A stretch of DNA of 64,000 nucleotides from contig CAWBUS010000006.1 of the NCBI GenBank assembly GCA_963792025.1, positions 62,001 through 126,000 on the forward strand, given 5' to 3'. The DNA is from Ginsengibacter sp963792025 (GTDB taxonomy: Bacteria; Bacteroidota; Bacteroidia; Chitinophagales; Chitinophagaceae). The notes under the pieces were generated by a model. The model saw only the letters and a list, made by a program, of their open reading frames with translations. It was not told where the DNA came from and did no database searches. Shown piece after piece: positions 1-9,765 of this stretch (position 1 is the first letter of the stretch; each line of letters begins with the position of its first letter). The position numbers were made by a program, and so were the translations under genes.

Positions 1-500
1 TTTTCTTTTTTTGAATCGGGATAGGCTTTAAATTCTTCTACCATATATTGCAAAGCCTTTTCATTATTGGCATCCATGCCAACATTTCTTCCATAATATT
101 CATAAAAAAGAGCGGTACTGTTATTGGCGCCTTTCTTTATTTTATCGCCATCGTAGAATTGTATCCAGTATCCGTTATTGAAATTATTATCAAATTTTTT
201 ATCAGATGAAAAACTAAAAAACGCAAAATTATCCGAAGTATCTGTGGTAATTATACCTGTATATTCATTTCCCGTTCTCTTGAGTTTGATGTCATTTGTA
301 TTCTGGCCCTTACTTCCTAAAGTATAAACTATTCCTTCTACGGGTGATGTAGCATTTGCTATATCGCCCGATGGAGTATATGTTATTGTGATGGCATCCC
401 CTGCATGTGGCTTAACAGGAGAAAATGTAAAATTGGTTTGCCCAAAAGTATTAACGGCAAAAAACAACATTACTATGAGGGAGGATTTTTTTGAATACAT
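1..500 (-). CDS. Secreted redoxin/TlpA-like protein, N-terminal part (runs off window)
   Basis: The frame is open from the ATG at 498-500 to the window edge, so only the first ~166 residues are seen. A hydrophobic signal peptide ends near residue 20 (..NTFGQ), and then comes a beta-rich segment starting TNFTFSPVKPHAGD with repeated TYTP/GIVYTLG strands. This layout resembles the N-terminal domain of Bacteroidota thioredoxin-like (TlpA/redoxin) periplasmic proteins, whose CXXC domain would lie outside the window. The catalytic motif is therefore not visible, and the family call is inference from the N-terminal domain style. The segment is preceded by a short AT-rich gap that separates it from the co-directional gene at 640-1401. 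Confidence 0.5.
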   Translation of the reverse strand, partial: MYSKKSSLIVMLFFAVNTFGQTNFTFSPVKPHAGDAITITYTPSGDIANATSPVEGIVYTLGSKGQNTNDIKLKRTGNEYTGIITTDTSDNFAFFSFSSDKKFDNNFNNGYWIQFYDGDKIKKGANNSTALFYEYYGRNVGMDANNEKALQYMVEEFKAYPDSKKE

Positions 501-639
501 AGCTTTTTAGTTTAGGAAATAAATTTACCAAATTATAGGAGTACCTGCAAAGTTCTGCTTCGAAAGAAATAAAAATGCATTAATTGAAACTTAAAGAAGC
601 CGGTTGTCTGGAGGAGAAAATTATTCGTAAAAAACAAAG

Positions 640-1401
640 TCAATAAATAAAAGGAACCAGCTTTTTTGTCTTGCTCTTATATTCTTCAAATTCCTTTCCA
701 TATTTTAAGGCAAGATGTTTATCTAGCATTGGAATATTATAAAATGTAAAGAAACAAAACAGGAATGCCACAATTAATGTTGAATAAATATTTCCGGTAA
801 CAGATGCATAACCCGTAACCCAAAGTAAATCTCCAAAATAATTTATATGCATCGCATATTTAAAAAGCCCTTGTGTATATAAATGACCTTTGGCAGACGG
901 ATCTTTTTTCCATTTAAATCGTAACAATTCCGAATAACTATTAGTAAATGAACCGGTAACGAAGAGAATAATTCCTATTACATCGTAAATGCCAAATGCC
1001 TGGCTGTTTGTGTAACCCAGCAACGCAAAACCAATATAGTACAAAGCAAAAGCTATAGGGATATTAAAGGCTTCGGCCCAGGGAATTTTTCTTTTTATGA
1101 AAACAAATAACGTTACACAAATTCTTGAAAACACTATGCAATTAAAAAGAAATAAAACTATATGCCTGCCGGTGTTTCCTGCACCTGGCTTATGGCGAAT
1201 AATTTTTTGATATCCACCGCTGAATAATATCCAGTAACTAACAGCAACTATAATAATTTCTAAAAGTAGAATAACTGTCTTTTGCGGAATGCTTTTACTT
1301 TTTTGAGAATATAAATCCATGTCGTACCAAGGTTTCGTGAATAAATGATAGGTCAAATTTCCGCAAATTTTGGCGACCACCAGTATGGCTGCCAACCGCA
1401 A
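640..1401 (-). CDS. Membrane protein with DUF1295 / isoprenylcysteine methyltransferase-like C-terminus
   Basis: This 253-residue protein has about six hydrophobic segments spread along its length. The C-terminal third carries the pattern typical of the DUF1295 / steroid 5-alpha-reductase-like / ICMT fold: GLFKYAMHINYFGDLLWVTGY (the usual form is GLF.YSRHPNYFGE), followed near the end by KYGKEFEEYKSKTKKLVPF, which matches the family's terminal Y-G-x-E-(F/Y)-x-x-Y motif. The canonical R-H-P before NYFG reads M-H-I here, so the cofactor site may be altered. Known relatives methylate lipids or reduce steroid-like double bonds in the inner membrane; the substrate cannot be predicted. It stands alone, divergent from the metZ-like gene at 1534. 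Confidence 0.6.
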   Translation of the reverse strand: MRLAAILVVAKICGNLTYHLFTKPWYDMDLYSQKSKSIPQKTVILLLEIIIVAVSYWILFSGGYQKIIRHKPGAGNTGRHIVLFLFNCIVFSRICVTLFVFIKRKIPWAEAFNIPIAFALYYIGFALLGYTNSQAFGIYDVIGIILFVTGSFTNSYSELLRFKWKKDPSAKGHLYTQGLFKYAMHINYFGDLLWVTGYASVTGNIYSTLIVAFLFCFFTFYNIPMLDKHLALKYGKEFEEYKSKTKKLVPFIY

Positions 1402-1533
1402 AATTCTTCACAAAATTAACAAGCGATCAATAGCCGTTCCATTTGCAAATAAAAGATGCTTTGTTGTAAAGACATTCATGAAGTACATTTGCAATCCAAT
1501 TAAAGAAAGGACCACTAAAAAGTATCGACCAAT

Positions 1534-2707
1534 ATGAAGTTGCATCCCATCACAGAAGCTATCCGTATACAGGCAGCACGTTCCAATGAAATGGAGCATT
1601 CAACGCCGTTATTTTTAACTAGCAGTTTTGTATTCGATAACGCGGAAGAGATGAGGGCTGCATTTGCCGACGAAACTGATGATAACATTTACAGCAGGTT
1701 TAGTAATCCTACGGTTCAGGAATTTATTGATAAAATGGTTTTACTTGAAGGTGCTGAAGCGGGCGTTGCTACTGCAACCGGCATGAGCGCTGTATTTGCC
1801 AGCTTTATGGCCATATTAAAAAAGGGAGATCATCTTATATCATGCGATGCGGTTTTTGGGAGTACGCATAATATTGTAAAAAAGTACTTACCCAATTATG
1901 GAATTGAATGTACGTATGTTAGCTCGCATAATCCGGAAGAATGGGAAGCCGCAATTCGTCCTAATACCAAAATGATCTACCTGGAAACACCAACAAATCC
2001 GGGGCTTGAAATTATTGATCTTGAATTGGTAGGCGCCCTTGCAAAAAAATACAATCTTATTTTAAACGTTGATAATTGCTTTGCAACACCGGTGAATCAA
2101 CGGCCAATTGAACCTGGGAGCAAACCTGGTTGTTCATTCTGCAACTAAATGGATCGATGGACAAGGCAGGGTGTTAGGTGGCGTGATCGTTGGTGATAAA
2201 AAATTTATTCATGACATTTATTTGTTTTGCCGAAATACAGGCCCATCCTTATCTCCATTCAATGCATGGGTGTTGAGTAAGAGTTTGGAAACTTTAGATG
2301 TGCGTATGGAGCGTCATGCGAAAAATGCTTTGCAAATTGCCTCTAAGCTGGAAAATCATCCTAAAATATCCTGGTTGAAATATCCATATTTATCAAGTCA
2401 TCCGCAACATAAAATTGCCATTAAGCAAATGAAAAACGGTGGTGGAATCTATTTGTTTCGAATTAAAAGGCGGATTGGAAAGCGGAAAGAAATTTTTGAG
2501 ACAATTTGGAAATGCTTTCCTTAACAGCCAACCTTGGTGATTCAAGAAGTATTGCTTCTCATCCTGCAAGTACCACCCATGGCAAGATTAACGGAAGAGG
2601 AAAGATTAAAAGTGAATATAACGCCCGGGCTTATACGCATTTCTGTAGGACTTGAATATGCAGATGATATTCTGAATGATATTTTGCAGGCTTTGGAAAA
2701 ATGTTGA
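1534..2707 (+). CDS. metZ: O-succinyl/O-acetylhomoserine sulfhydrylase-like PLP enzyme, four frameshifts
   Basis: This is a trans-sulfuration enzyme of the Cys/Met-metabolism PLP family (MetZ/MetB/MetY type), which makes homocysteine or cystathionine from activated homoserine. The frame opens with MKLHPITEAIR and keeps the hallmarks YSRFSNPT, the PLP-stacking region ATGMSAVFA, NVDNCFATP and the lysine of SATKW. It then needs frame changes near 2108, 2466, 2520 and 2581 to continue through GGLESGKKF, LTANLGDSRSIASHPASTTH and the tail GLEYADDILNDILQALEKC. All four read as +1 insertions, and removing them gives 389 residues, the normal length. Every segment between breaks is well conserved, which suggests base-calling errors or a very young pseudogene. 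MetB (cystathionine gamma-synthase) is the main alternative. Confidence 0.75.
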
Positions 2708-2745
2708 GAAGGAACAGACGATTTAACGCAGCTTACTGTTCTGTC

Positions 2746-3212
2746 CTATTGCAAAGAAAGGTCACAAATAAGATCGGTGCTATCAACTACCGCTCCCATT
2801 TTTTTATAGAACTCAATAGCGTTAGTGTTCCATCCAGATACCAGCCATCTAACATTCTTACATTGCTTTTCCTTAGCAAAATCGATTACAGCATCTAATA
2901 ATTTCTTGCCAACTGATTGGTTTCTGAAACCTTCTTTCACATATAAATCATCGAGGTAAAGGCCCTTACCTGTCCACGAGTAATAAGTAAAGAAGAAACT
3001 TGCAAGCCGATGACTTCATTATCATCAGTTTCTGCAACCAGGCACTGAAAAATATCTTTGTCAGCATTCAATTGTTCCGATGTAATCTTAAATTTTTCAG
3101 GCGTTTTTTGGAATATTGAAAACTCTTTCATCAACGCAAAAATGAACGGGAAATCCCGTTCATTCGCTTTTCTTATGTTTATATTCGTTTTCAATTTAGT
3201 TATGACAATCAA
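2746..3212 (-). CDS. GNAT-family N-acetyltransferase (one frameshift)
   Basis: This is a 155-residue GCN5-related acetyltransferase reconstructed across a single missing base near 3005. The N-terminal part contains INIRKANERDFPFIFALMKEF. After the break the frame continues SFFFTYYSWTGKGLYLDDLYV, then the acetyl-CoA binding loop KEGFRNQSVGKKLL (the R-x-x-G-x-G/A motif) and the terminal NAIEFYKKMGA, both hallmarks of the diamine/SAT1-like subgroup. Restoring one T in a T-run (GGCTTTGCA) joins the two halves perfectly. Relatives acetylate polyamines or small amines in the cytoplasm; the substrate is not predictable here. It is co-directional with ilvC upstream, but the ~57-base gap and the unrelated function give no firm operon link. 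Confidence 0.75.
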
Positions 3213-3269
3213 ATATTTGTTGAGCCAAATTCATCGTTATCGTATTCAAATCAAAACAGCGTTAATTAA

Positions 3270-4370
3270 TCAATTAGCTGATGCTTCCATTTTAGAAGAC
3301 TTCTTAACAGCCTCGTCTGCTGCAGGTTGATTTTCCGGCCTTAAGCTTCTAACGGTCTTACCAGCCTGCCACATTTCACTATCAGCCAATTCTTTTAATT
3401 CAACTTCAAGTTTTTCGCGATAGTCAGGTTTGCTGTTGCTTGCTATAGAACGCCCCGCTTCCCTGCCTTCTGCAACTTCTTTATATAAATCATTAAATAC
3501 AGGAATTGTTGCGTCGCGAAATTTCTTCCACCAATCCAATGCGCCACGTTGTGCAGTAGTAGAGCAATTGGCGTACATCCAATCCATTCCATTTTCTGCT
3601 ACTAACGGCATAAGAGATTGCGTCAATTCTTCAACAGTTTCGTTAAACGCTTCAGAAGGCGAATGGCCATTTTTTCTTAAAACTTCAAACTGCGCAGCAA
3701 AGATTCCTTGTATTGCTCCCATTAAAGTTCCGCGTTCACCGGTTAAATCGCTGAACACTTCTTTCTTAAAAGTAGTTTCAAATAAATAACCCGAACCGAT
3801 AGCAATACCTAACGCAACTACCCTGTCAAATGCTTTACCTGTAGCATCCTGGAAGATCGCATAGCTGCTGTTTAATCCACGTCCCTGCAAAAACATTCTT
3901 CTTAATGAAGTACCTGAACCTTTCGGTGCAACTAAAAATACATCCACATCTTTTGGAGGAACGATGCCTGTTTGATCAAGATAAGTGATACCAAAACCAT
4001 GAGAAAAATATAATGCTTTACCGGGAGTTAAATGTTTTTTTACTGTAGGCCACATGGCTATTTGCGCCGCATCACTTAATAAATAACAAATGATGGTTCC
4101 TTTCTCCAACGCAGTTTCAATGTCAAATAAAGTTTTACCTTCTACAAAACCATCACGTACCGCTTTGTCCCAGCTTTTGGAGTTTTTACGCTGACCAACA
4201 ATTACGTTGATGCCATTTTCTTTTTGATTTAATGCCTGGCCGGGCCCCTGCACGCCGTAACCTATCACAGCTACTACTTCATCTTTCAATACTTCCTGTG
4301 CTTTCGCCAAAGGGAATTCATCACGGGTAACAACGTTTTCTACAGTGCCACCAAAATTTAACTTTGCCAT
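3270..4370 (-). CDS. ilvC: Ketol-acid reductoisomerase
   Basis: This cytoplasmic enzyme converts acetolactate or acetohydroxybutyrate plus NAD(P)H to the dihydroxy acid, the second step of valine/isoleucine synthesis. At 366 residues it is close to the usual class I length. The Rossmann glycine motif GYGVQG sits at residues 37-42, FSHGFGITY follows, and the Mg-binding acid-rich SDLTGERGTLMGAIQG helix and the EELTQSLMPL segment are present. A charged, alanine-rich tail extends beyond the core. The ORF is intact, unlike several neighbours. It is the last ilv gene of the minus-strand unit that begins with ilvE; a VOC-domain gene lies 79 bases upstream. No clear terminator was recognised after it. 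Confidence 0.97.
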   Translation of the reverse strand: MAKLNFGGTVENVVTRDEFPLAKAQEVLKDEVVAVIGYGVQGPGQALNQKENGINVIVGQRKNSKSWDKAVRDGFVEGKTLFDIETALEKGTIICYLLSDAAQIAMWPTVKKHLTPGKALYFSHGFGITYLDQTGIVPPKDVDVFLVAPKGSGTSLRRMFLQGRGLNSSYAIFQDATGKAFDRVVALGIAIGSGYLFETTFKKEVFSDLTGERGTLMGAIQGIFAAQFEVLRKNGHSPSEAFNETVEELTQSLMPLVAENGMDWMYANCSTTAQRGALDWWKKFRDATIPVFNDLYKEVAEGREAGRSIASNSKPDYREKLEVELKELADSEMWQAGKTVRSLRPENQPAADEAVKKSSKMEASAN

Positions 4371-4449
4371 TTTTTTATGTTTTATTTTATAGTATAAAGT
4401 TCTGTTTGTTTATTTTAAAATACTGATTTTTTTCGTTTAATCGATTCCG

Positions 4450-4821
4450 TTATGCCTGTTCTTTCTTTTCATTGAATGATAGCCTGTTTCCAAAAGGATC
4501 TATTACTTCCATGCACCATGAACCATAAAAAGTTTCTTCCAAACCCGGCCTGTTGTACTTATATTTTTTATCGGTCAACATTTCGTAATAATCCTTTAAA
4601 CCGCTGACCCAAAAAAACACCCTGGTTCCCGGCGTCGAATCCCCATGATGTTCACTAAGATGAATAGCTAATCCTTCTCTCACAATTTCAATATACTTCG
4701 GCGTTCCTTCTTCAAATATGTGTTCAAAAGTAATGGTAAAACCAAGCCAGTCCACATAAAATTCAATCGCCTTTTCGTAATCGAAAATCCTTAATATTGG
4801 TATGGTTTGAAGAACGATCAT
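4450..4821 (-). CDS. VOC / glyoxalase-bleomycin-resistance-like protein
   Basis: This is a compact 123-residue protein of the vicinal-oxygen-chelate superfamily. It has two beta-alpha-beta-beta-beta halves: IPILRIFDYEKAIEFYVDWLGF is the family's usual opening (x-D-x-x-K-A-x-x-F-Y-x-x-x-L-G-F) and EVIDPFGNRLSF its usual closing strand (DPxGN). Family members bind a metal and act as glyoxalases, dioxygenases or drug-sequestering proteins; the 'glyoxalase superfamily' subgroup common in Bacteroidota has no assigned reaction. It lies between ilvN (9-base gap) and ilvC (79 bases) on the same strand, so it is probably co-transcribed with the branched-chain genes, an odd passenger with no known role in that pathway. 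Confidence 0.85.
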   Translation of the reverse strand: MIVLQTIPILRIFDYEKAIEFYVDWLGFTITFEHIFEEGTPKYIEIVREGLAIHLSEHHGDSTPGTRVFFWVSGLKDYYEMLTDKKYKYNRPGLEETFYGSWCMEVIDPFGNRLSFNEKKEQA

Positions 4822-4830
4822 TCCTAAATT

Positions 4831-5418
4831 TTACATACTAAACACTTCCTCCTGCTTGTCCAAAAATTCATTTTCTATCACCTCTTCACCGGGTTGCATT
4901 TGTTCAAACTCCTTCACTTTAGCATGAAAACCCTGGCTGTCCTTAATTATGGCGACTCTTGCACTTCTCACAAATTCAATAAGCCCGTAAGGTTCCAGGA
5001 ACTTAATGAGTTTATCAGTTTCTTCACGGTGACCTGTGGCCTCAAATACCGTATAGTCTTTTCTTATAGCAATGGCACGGGCGCCAAATTCGTGAAGCAA
5101 TCGTTCTACCTTCACCTTCTCAGTAATTGCATCTGTCGGCATCTTATACAAAGCCATTTCCTGCCAGATGATTTCATCATTATTATTATAATACGCCTTT
5201 AAAACATCTACCTGCTTTTCAATCTGGCGTACCAATTTTTTTACCACTTCTTCGGTTTCATCAATTACAATATTGAACCGATGAATTCCCGGCACTTCAG
5301 ATGGAGAAGTATTTAAAGTATGTATATTAATTTTTCTTCTTGAAAAAATTATTGTGATCCTGTTTAGCAAACCAATCTGGTCTTCGCTATAAACTGTTAA
5401 TGTGAATTCCTGCTTCAT
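4831..5418 (-). CDS. ilvN: Acetolactate synthase, regulatory (small) subunit
   Basis: This 195-residue protein starts with an ACT domain (FTLTVYSEDQIGLLNRITIIFSRRKINIHTLNTSPSE), the valine-sensing module of acetolactate synthase small subunits, followed by a C-terminal domain that includes ERLLHEFGARAIAIRKDYTVFEATGH. It would bind IlvB and confer feedback inhibition by valine. The length fits the long small-subunit type found in Bacteroidota. In this operon it is separated from ilvB by a methyltransferase gene rather than being adjacent, which is unusual. The ORF is intact. Confidence 0.93.
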   Translation of the reverse strand: MKQEFTLTVYSEDQIGLLNRITIIFSRRKINIHTLNTSPSEVPGIHRFNIVIDETEEVVKKLVRQIEKQVDVLKAYYNNNDEIIWQEMALYKMPTDAITEKVKVERLLHEFGARAIAIRKDYTVFEATGHREETDKLIKFLEPYGLIEFVRSARVAIIKDSQGFHAKVKEFEQMQPGEEVIENEFLDKQEEVFSM

Positions 5419-5458
5419 TTAATATTTTTTAATTGTTATTATTTTCATTTCAATTCTT

Positions 5459-6238
5459 TTATTTAAATGCTACCAATCTCAGTCGCTTATAATCAGCATA
5501 CCAGTTTCCATTTATATAATTTGTAGGCTCCAGCAAAGCCTGCACTTCATTCAATATATCATCTACCCTGCTTTCTTCAATCCCATTAAAATAATTCCGG
5601 GCAAACATTTTAAGCCAATCCTTAATACCCTCCTTGTCATCATTCAACTTTGTGTCCCTGTCGTAATACGTGGCATAAGTAACCGTAAAACCTTTTGACT
5701 CTAACAGTGACGCATATTCGCCCAAAGCCGGAAAATACCACAACGGCATGTCTGCATTTTTAACAAAGCCATTCTTTACCAAACTTTTTTGCAACGCTTT
5801 AATAATCCTGGCTACATTATTTCTACCACCCATTTCCATCACAAATCTTCCACGCCTCTTCAAATTATTATAAATACAGTCAACGGCTTTTTCTTTTTCG
5901 AGTATCCAATGCAGTACAGCATTTGAAAAGACGGCGTCAAAATGTTCATCAAAATGGAAATCAGTTGCGTTTTGCACCTGGAAATCCAATTGTGGATAGG
6001 TTGCTTTTGCTTTAGTCACCATCTCCAAAGAACTGTCAATTCCAACAACGTCAGCACCTGAAGCCGAGATTATACTTGTCAAATAACCCGTGCCGCAACC
6101 TAAATCCAATATTCTTTCACCATTTTGAGGCCTTAAAAGTTCCAAGAGATCTTCACCATATTTAAAAACAAACGAATGTTTATCATTATACAAACTGGCA
6201 TTCCAATCTGTTAATCCCATAGGTGTTTTCATTTCCAA
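5459..6238 (-). CDS. Class I SAM-dependent methyltransferase
   Basis: This 259-residue protein carries a classical SAM-binding motif I, ILDLGCGTGYLT at about residues 43-54, then VVGIDSS with its ribose-binding aspartate, and DAVFSNAVLHWI as motif IV and post-motif. The opening DWNASLYNDKHSFVFKYGEDLLELL and the domain order resemble trans-aconitate-methyltransferase-like enzymes and other small-molecule carboxyl or C-methyltransferases. It lies between ilvB (48-base gap) and ilvN (40 bases) on the same strand, so it is probably part of the ilv transcription unit. Whether it acts on a branched-chain keto acid or is just a passenger cannot be told from sequence. Confidence 0.85.
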   Translation of the reverse strand: MEMKTPMGLTDWNASLYNDKHSFVFKYGEDLLELLRPQNGERILDLGCGTGYLTSIISASGADVVGIDSSLEMVTKAKATYPQLDFQVQNATDFHFDEHFDAVFSNAVLHWILEKEKAVDCIYNNLKRRGRFVMEMGGRNNVARIIKALQKSLVKNGFVKNADMPLWYFPALGEYASLLESKGFTVTYATYYDRDTKLNDDKEGIKDWLKMFARNYFNGIEESRVDDILNEVQALLEPTNYINGNWYADYKRLRLVAFK

Positions 6239-6286
6239 ATAGCAATTTTTAAATCACTGCCTCAATACTGTTAGCTTGTAAACAAA

Positions 6287-8032
6287 TTATTTAAGTCTTA
6301 TTTCTGCAACGCTACAACCTTGCGGAACCATTGGGAAAACATTATTCTCTTTACCAACCATCACTTCCAGCAGGTAAGATTGGTTGCTTCCCAGCATTTC
6401 TTTTACAGCACCTTTCAATTTATCTCTTTCTGAAACCCTTTGCCCATCAATGTTATAAGCTTTTGCCAAGGCAACAAAATCCGGGCTTTTCATATCAGTA
6501 AAAGAATATCTTTTTTCATGAAAAAGTTCCTGCCACTGCCGCACCATTCCAAGAAACTGGTTATTAAGTATTACAATTTTTACATCGATCCCTTCCTGCA
6601 TAATGGTTCCTAACTCCTGCAAAGTCATTTGAAAGCCGCCATCTCCAATGATGGCGATAATTGTTCTTTCGCGTGCACCATATTTTGCACCAATTGCTGC
6701 CGGCAAAGCAAATCCCATCGTCCCCAAACCTCCGGAAGTAACATTACTTTTCGACTGATTAAATTTTGCATATCTGCAGGTAACCATTTGGTGTTGGCCA
6801 ACATCGGTAACCATCACCGCCTCTCCCCCGGTTAATTCATTCAGTACGATTTATTACCTCCCCCATAGAAAGTTGTTCGGACGTTGGATTTAACTCTTTT
6901 GTTATGCAGGTATCCATTTCCTCTTTTGCATACTCAGCAAATTTTGCAATCCATTTTGAATGGTCTTTTTTGTCGATAAGTTTTGTAAGCAAGGGTAAAG
7001 TCTCTTTACAATCACCCCAAACGGGAACTGTTGACTTTACATTCTTATCAATTTCTGACGGATCAATATCCAGATGAATTACTTTGGCCTGTTTTGCATA
7101 CTTGTCGAGCCTTCCAGTAACACGATCATCGAAACGCATACCCACAGCTATTAATACATCACATTCATTTGTCAAAACATTGGGTCCATAATTACCGTGC
7201 ATTCCCAACATACCAACATTTAAAGGATGATCCGTGTTTAAAGCACTTAGTCCAAGAATGGTCCAGGCTGCAGGAAGTCCTCCCTTCTCAATAAATTTTT
7301 TAAATTCCTTTTCCGCCTTTCCAAGAATAACTCCCTGTCCAAATATTACAAAAGGCTTCTTCGCAGCGTTTATAAGTTTAGCCGCTTCTTCAATGTATTC
7401 TTTTCTTACAATAGGCTTGGGACGATAACTGCGGATGTGATTACATTTCGTGTAGCCATTGTAGTTAAACATTTGCAATTGTGCATTTTTAGTAATGTCA
7501 ATTAACACAGGTCCCGGCCTTCCGCTCCTCGCAATATAAAAAGCCTTTGCCAATACAGATGGTATTTCAGTTGCATCTGTTATTTGATAATTCCATTTAG
7601 TAACTGGTGTTGTAATGTTAATTACATCTGTTTCCTGAAAGGCATCGGTACCCAACAAATGTGCGTATACCTGACCCGTTATACACACAAGCGGCGTGCT
7701 GTCAATCATTGCATCAGCCAGCCCGGTTACAAGGTTAGTGGCGCCCGGACCACTTGTTGCAAACACGATACCGGCTTACCTGATGTTCTTGCAAAACCTT
7801 GTGCAGCATGAATGGCGCCTTGCTCATGACGAACCAGCACATGGTTTAGCTTATCCTTATAATTCCACAAAACATCATAAACAGGCATAATAGCCCCACC
7901 AGGATAGCCAAAAATTACTTCTGTATTTTCGGCAATAAGAATTTCGAGCAAAGCTTCTGAACCCGAAACGGATGTGTTTGCTTTCGGCTGCGTCGTTACT
8001 TTGTCTTCTATTTTTTCAAGAATCTCTTCCAT
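6287..8032 (-). CDS. ilvB: Acetolactate synthase, catalytic (large) subunit, two frameshifts
   Basis: This is the ThDP-dependent enzyme that condenses pyruvate with pyruvate or 2-oxobutyrate. The three consecutive reading-frame segments make one protein. The N-terminal part has EVIFGYPGGAIMPVYD and HEQGAIHAAQGFART (containing the catalytic glutamate). After a 1-base loss near 7758 comes FATSGPGATNLVTG and the central FAD/NAD-fold domain. After a 1-base gain near 6835 comes MVTDVGQHQM, SGGLGTMGFALPAAIG, the ThDP motif IIGDGGFQMTLQEL and NNQFLGMVRQWQ. The two breaks cancel in length and give 581 residues, typical of IlvB. I prefer the ATG at 8032 (MEEILEK); a GTG at 8089 overlaps the ilvD stop (GTGA) and would add 19 residues. 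The conserved motifs on both sides of each break suggest sequencing errors. Confidence 0.93.
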
Positions 8033-8085
8033 AACAATATTTTTAGATTTCGAATAATTTATTTTATTATGATCTTTTAAAATTT

Positions 8086-9765
8086 TCACTTATCTGTTAT
8101 ACATCCTTCTGCGGCTGTCGTAACAGATTTAGCGTATTTATATAAAACTCCTCTCGTTGCCAATAACTCCGGTTGCTTCCATTTCTTTCTTCGTTCTTCA
8201 ATTATTTTTTCATCAACTTTTAAAGTAATTTTTTTATCAGGAACACTTAATTCAATAATATCATCATCTTCAACCAGTCCCAACAATCCGCCATCGAAAG
8301 ACTCCGGAGTTATATGTCCGACGACGAAACCATGGGTGCCACCACTAAACCTTCCATCGGTAATTAATGCAACATCTTTACCAAGACCTGCACCAATGAT
8401 TGCTGAAGTAGGCTTCAACATTTCGGGCATGCCCGGAGCGCCTCTCGGGCCCACATGTTTTATCACAACAACATCTCCTTTTTTTATTTTGCCCGAATTA
8501 ATTCCACTGATTAAATGATGTTCACCATCAAATACTCTTGCAGGTCCTTCAAATTTCTCGCCCTCTTTACCACTGATTTTTGCAACACTTCCGCCTTCGG
8601 CTAAATTGCCATACAAAATTTGCAGATGTCCTGTTGCCTTTATCGGCGCTTCTAATGGAAGAATAATTTTTTGAGTCTCAAAATTTAACTCCGGAACATA
8701 CTCCAAATTTTCTGCAATAGTTTTGCCGGTTACCGTTAAGCAATCGCCGTGCAACATATTCTTTTGCAATAAAAATTTCATAACTGCGGGTACGCCTCCA
8801 ATGTTATGAAGATCTTCCATTAGATATTTTCCACTCGGTTTTAAATCTGCCAATACAGGCGTCTTATCACTTATTCTTTGAAAATCATCCTGGGTTAATA
8901 CAAGTCCAACACTATTGGCCATCGCAATTAAATGCAATACAGCATTGGTACTTCCCCCCAGCACCATAACAATGGTCATTGCATTTTCGAATGCCTCTTT
9001 TGTCATAATATCTGAAGGCTTAATATCTTTTTCTATTAACAAACGTATTGCCGCTCCCGCTGCACTGCATTCATTCTTCTTGGCTTCACTTAAAGCCGGG
9101 TTTGATGATGAATAAGGTAAACTCATTCCCAAAGCTTCAATAGCGCTTGACATGGTGTTAGCCGTGTACATGCCGCCACAGGCACCAGCTCCAGGACATG
9201 AATGCATCACAATTCCCTTAAAATCCTCTTCGCTTAAGTCGCCTTTAATTTTTTGACCCAGCGCTTCAAATGCTGAAACAATATTTAAATCTTTGCCTTT
9301 ATAATGACCCGGAGCGATGGTTCCACCGTAAACCATAATCGAAGGGCGATTCAATCTTCCCATTGCCATAATTGAACCCGGCATATTTTTATCGCAACCC
9401 GGCACTGCAATCAACGCATCATAATATTGAGCGCCACAAACTGCTTCAATAGAATCAGCGATAATGTCGCGACTCACTAAGGAATAACGCATACCATCTG
9501 TTCCATTACTCATGCCATCACTTACGCCAATGGTATTAAAAATGAGTCCTACCAATTCATTATCCCAAACTCCCATTTTAACAAGCTTTGCCAGTTCGTT
9601 CAAATGCATGTTGCAGGTATTGCCATCGTAACCCATACTTACAATACCCACCTGTGGTTTTTTAAGATCATCATCAGTTAAGCCGATGCCATAAAACATC
9701 GCCTGTGCAGCAGGTTGCGTAGGATCCTGCGTAATTGTTTTGCTGTATTTGTTTAGTTCGTTCAT
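8086..9765 (-). CDS. ilvD: Dihydroxy-acid dehydratase
   Basis: This Fe-S enzyme dehydrates 2,3-dihydroxy-isovalerate or -methylvalerate to the 2-keto acid. It is intact at 559 residues, the standard length. The cluster-ligand regions are visible: VPGCDKNMPGS and HSCPGAGACGGMYTANTMS, plus GDGMRYSL-type sequence near residue 70 and the C-terminal GRFSGGTHGFVVGHITPE motif that follows the catalytic region. Its ATG overlaps the ilvE stop by four bases (ATGA), and its stop overlaps a potential GTG start of ilvB, so translation is tightly coupled along ilvE-ilvD-ilvB. It is controlled by the leader upstream of ilvE. Confidence 0.97.
   Translation of the reverse strand: MNELNKYSKTITQDPTQPAAQAMFYGIGLTDDDLKKPQVGIVSMGYDGNTCNMHLNELAKLVKMGVWDNELVGLIFNTIGVSDGMSNGTDGMRYSLVSRDIIADSIEAVCGAQYYDALIAVPGCDKNMPGSIMAMGRLNRPSIMVYGGTIAPGHYKGKDLNIVSAFEALGQKIKGDLSEEDFKGIVMHSCPGAGACGGMYTANTMSSAIEALGMSLPYSSSNPALSEAKKNECSAAGAAIRLLIEKDIKPSDIMTKEAFENAMTIVMVLGGSTNAVLHLIAMANSVGLVLTQDDFQRISDKTPVLADLKPSGKYLMEDLHNIGGVPAVMKFLLQKNMLHGDCLTVTGKTIAENLEYVPELNFETQKIILPLEAPIKATGHLQILYGNLAEGGSVAKISGKEGEKFEGPARVFDGEHHLISGINSGKIKKGDVVVIKHVGPRGAPGMPEMLKPTSAIIGAGLGKDVALITDGRFSGGTHGFVVGHITPESFDGGLLGLVEDDDIIELSVPDKKITLKVDEKIIEERRKKWKQPELLATRGVLYKYAKSVTTAAEGCITDK

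Noticed and set aside
1408..1599. Minus-strand ORF of 63 codons between the DUF1295 and metZ genes
   Set aside because: Overlaps the metZ start on the other strand and lacks any family-like pattern; a shadow.
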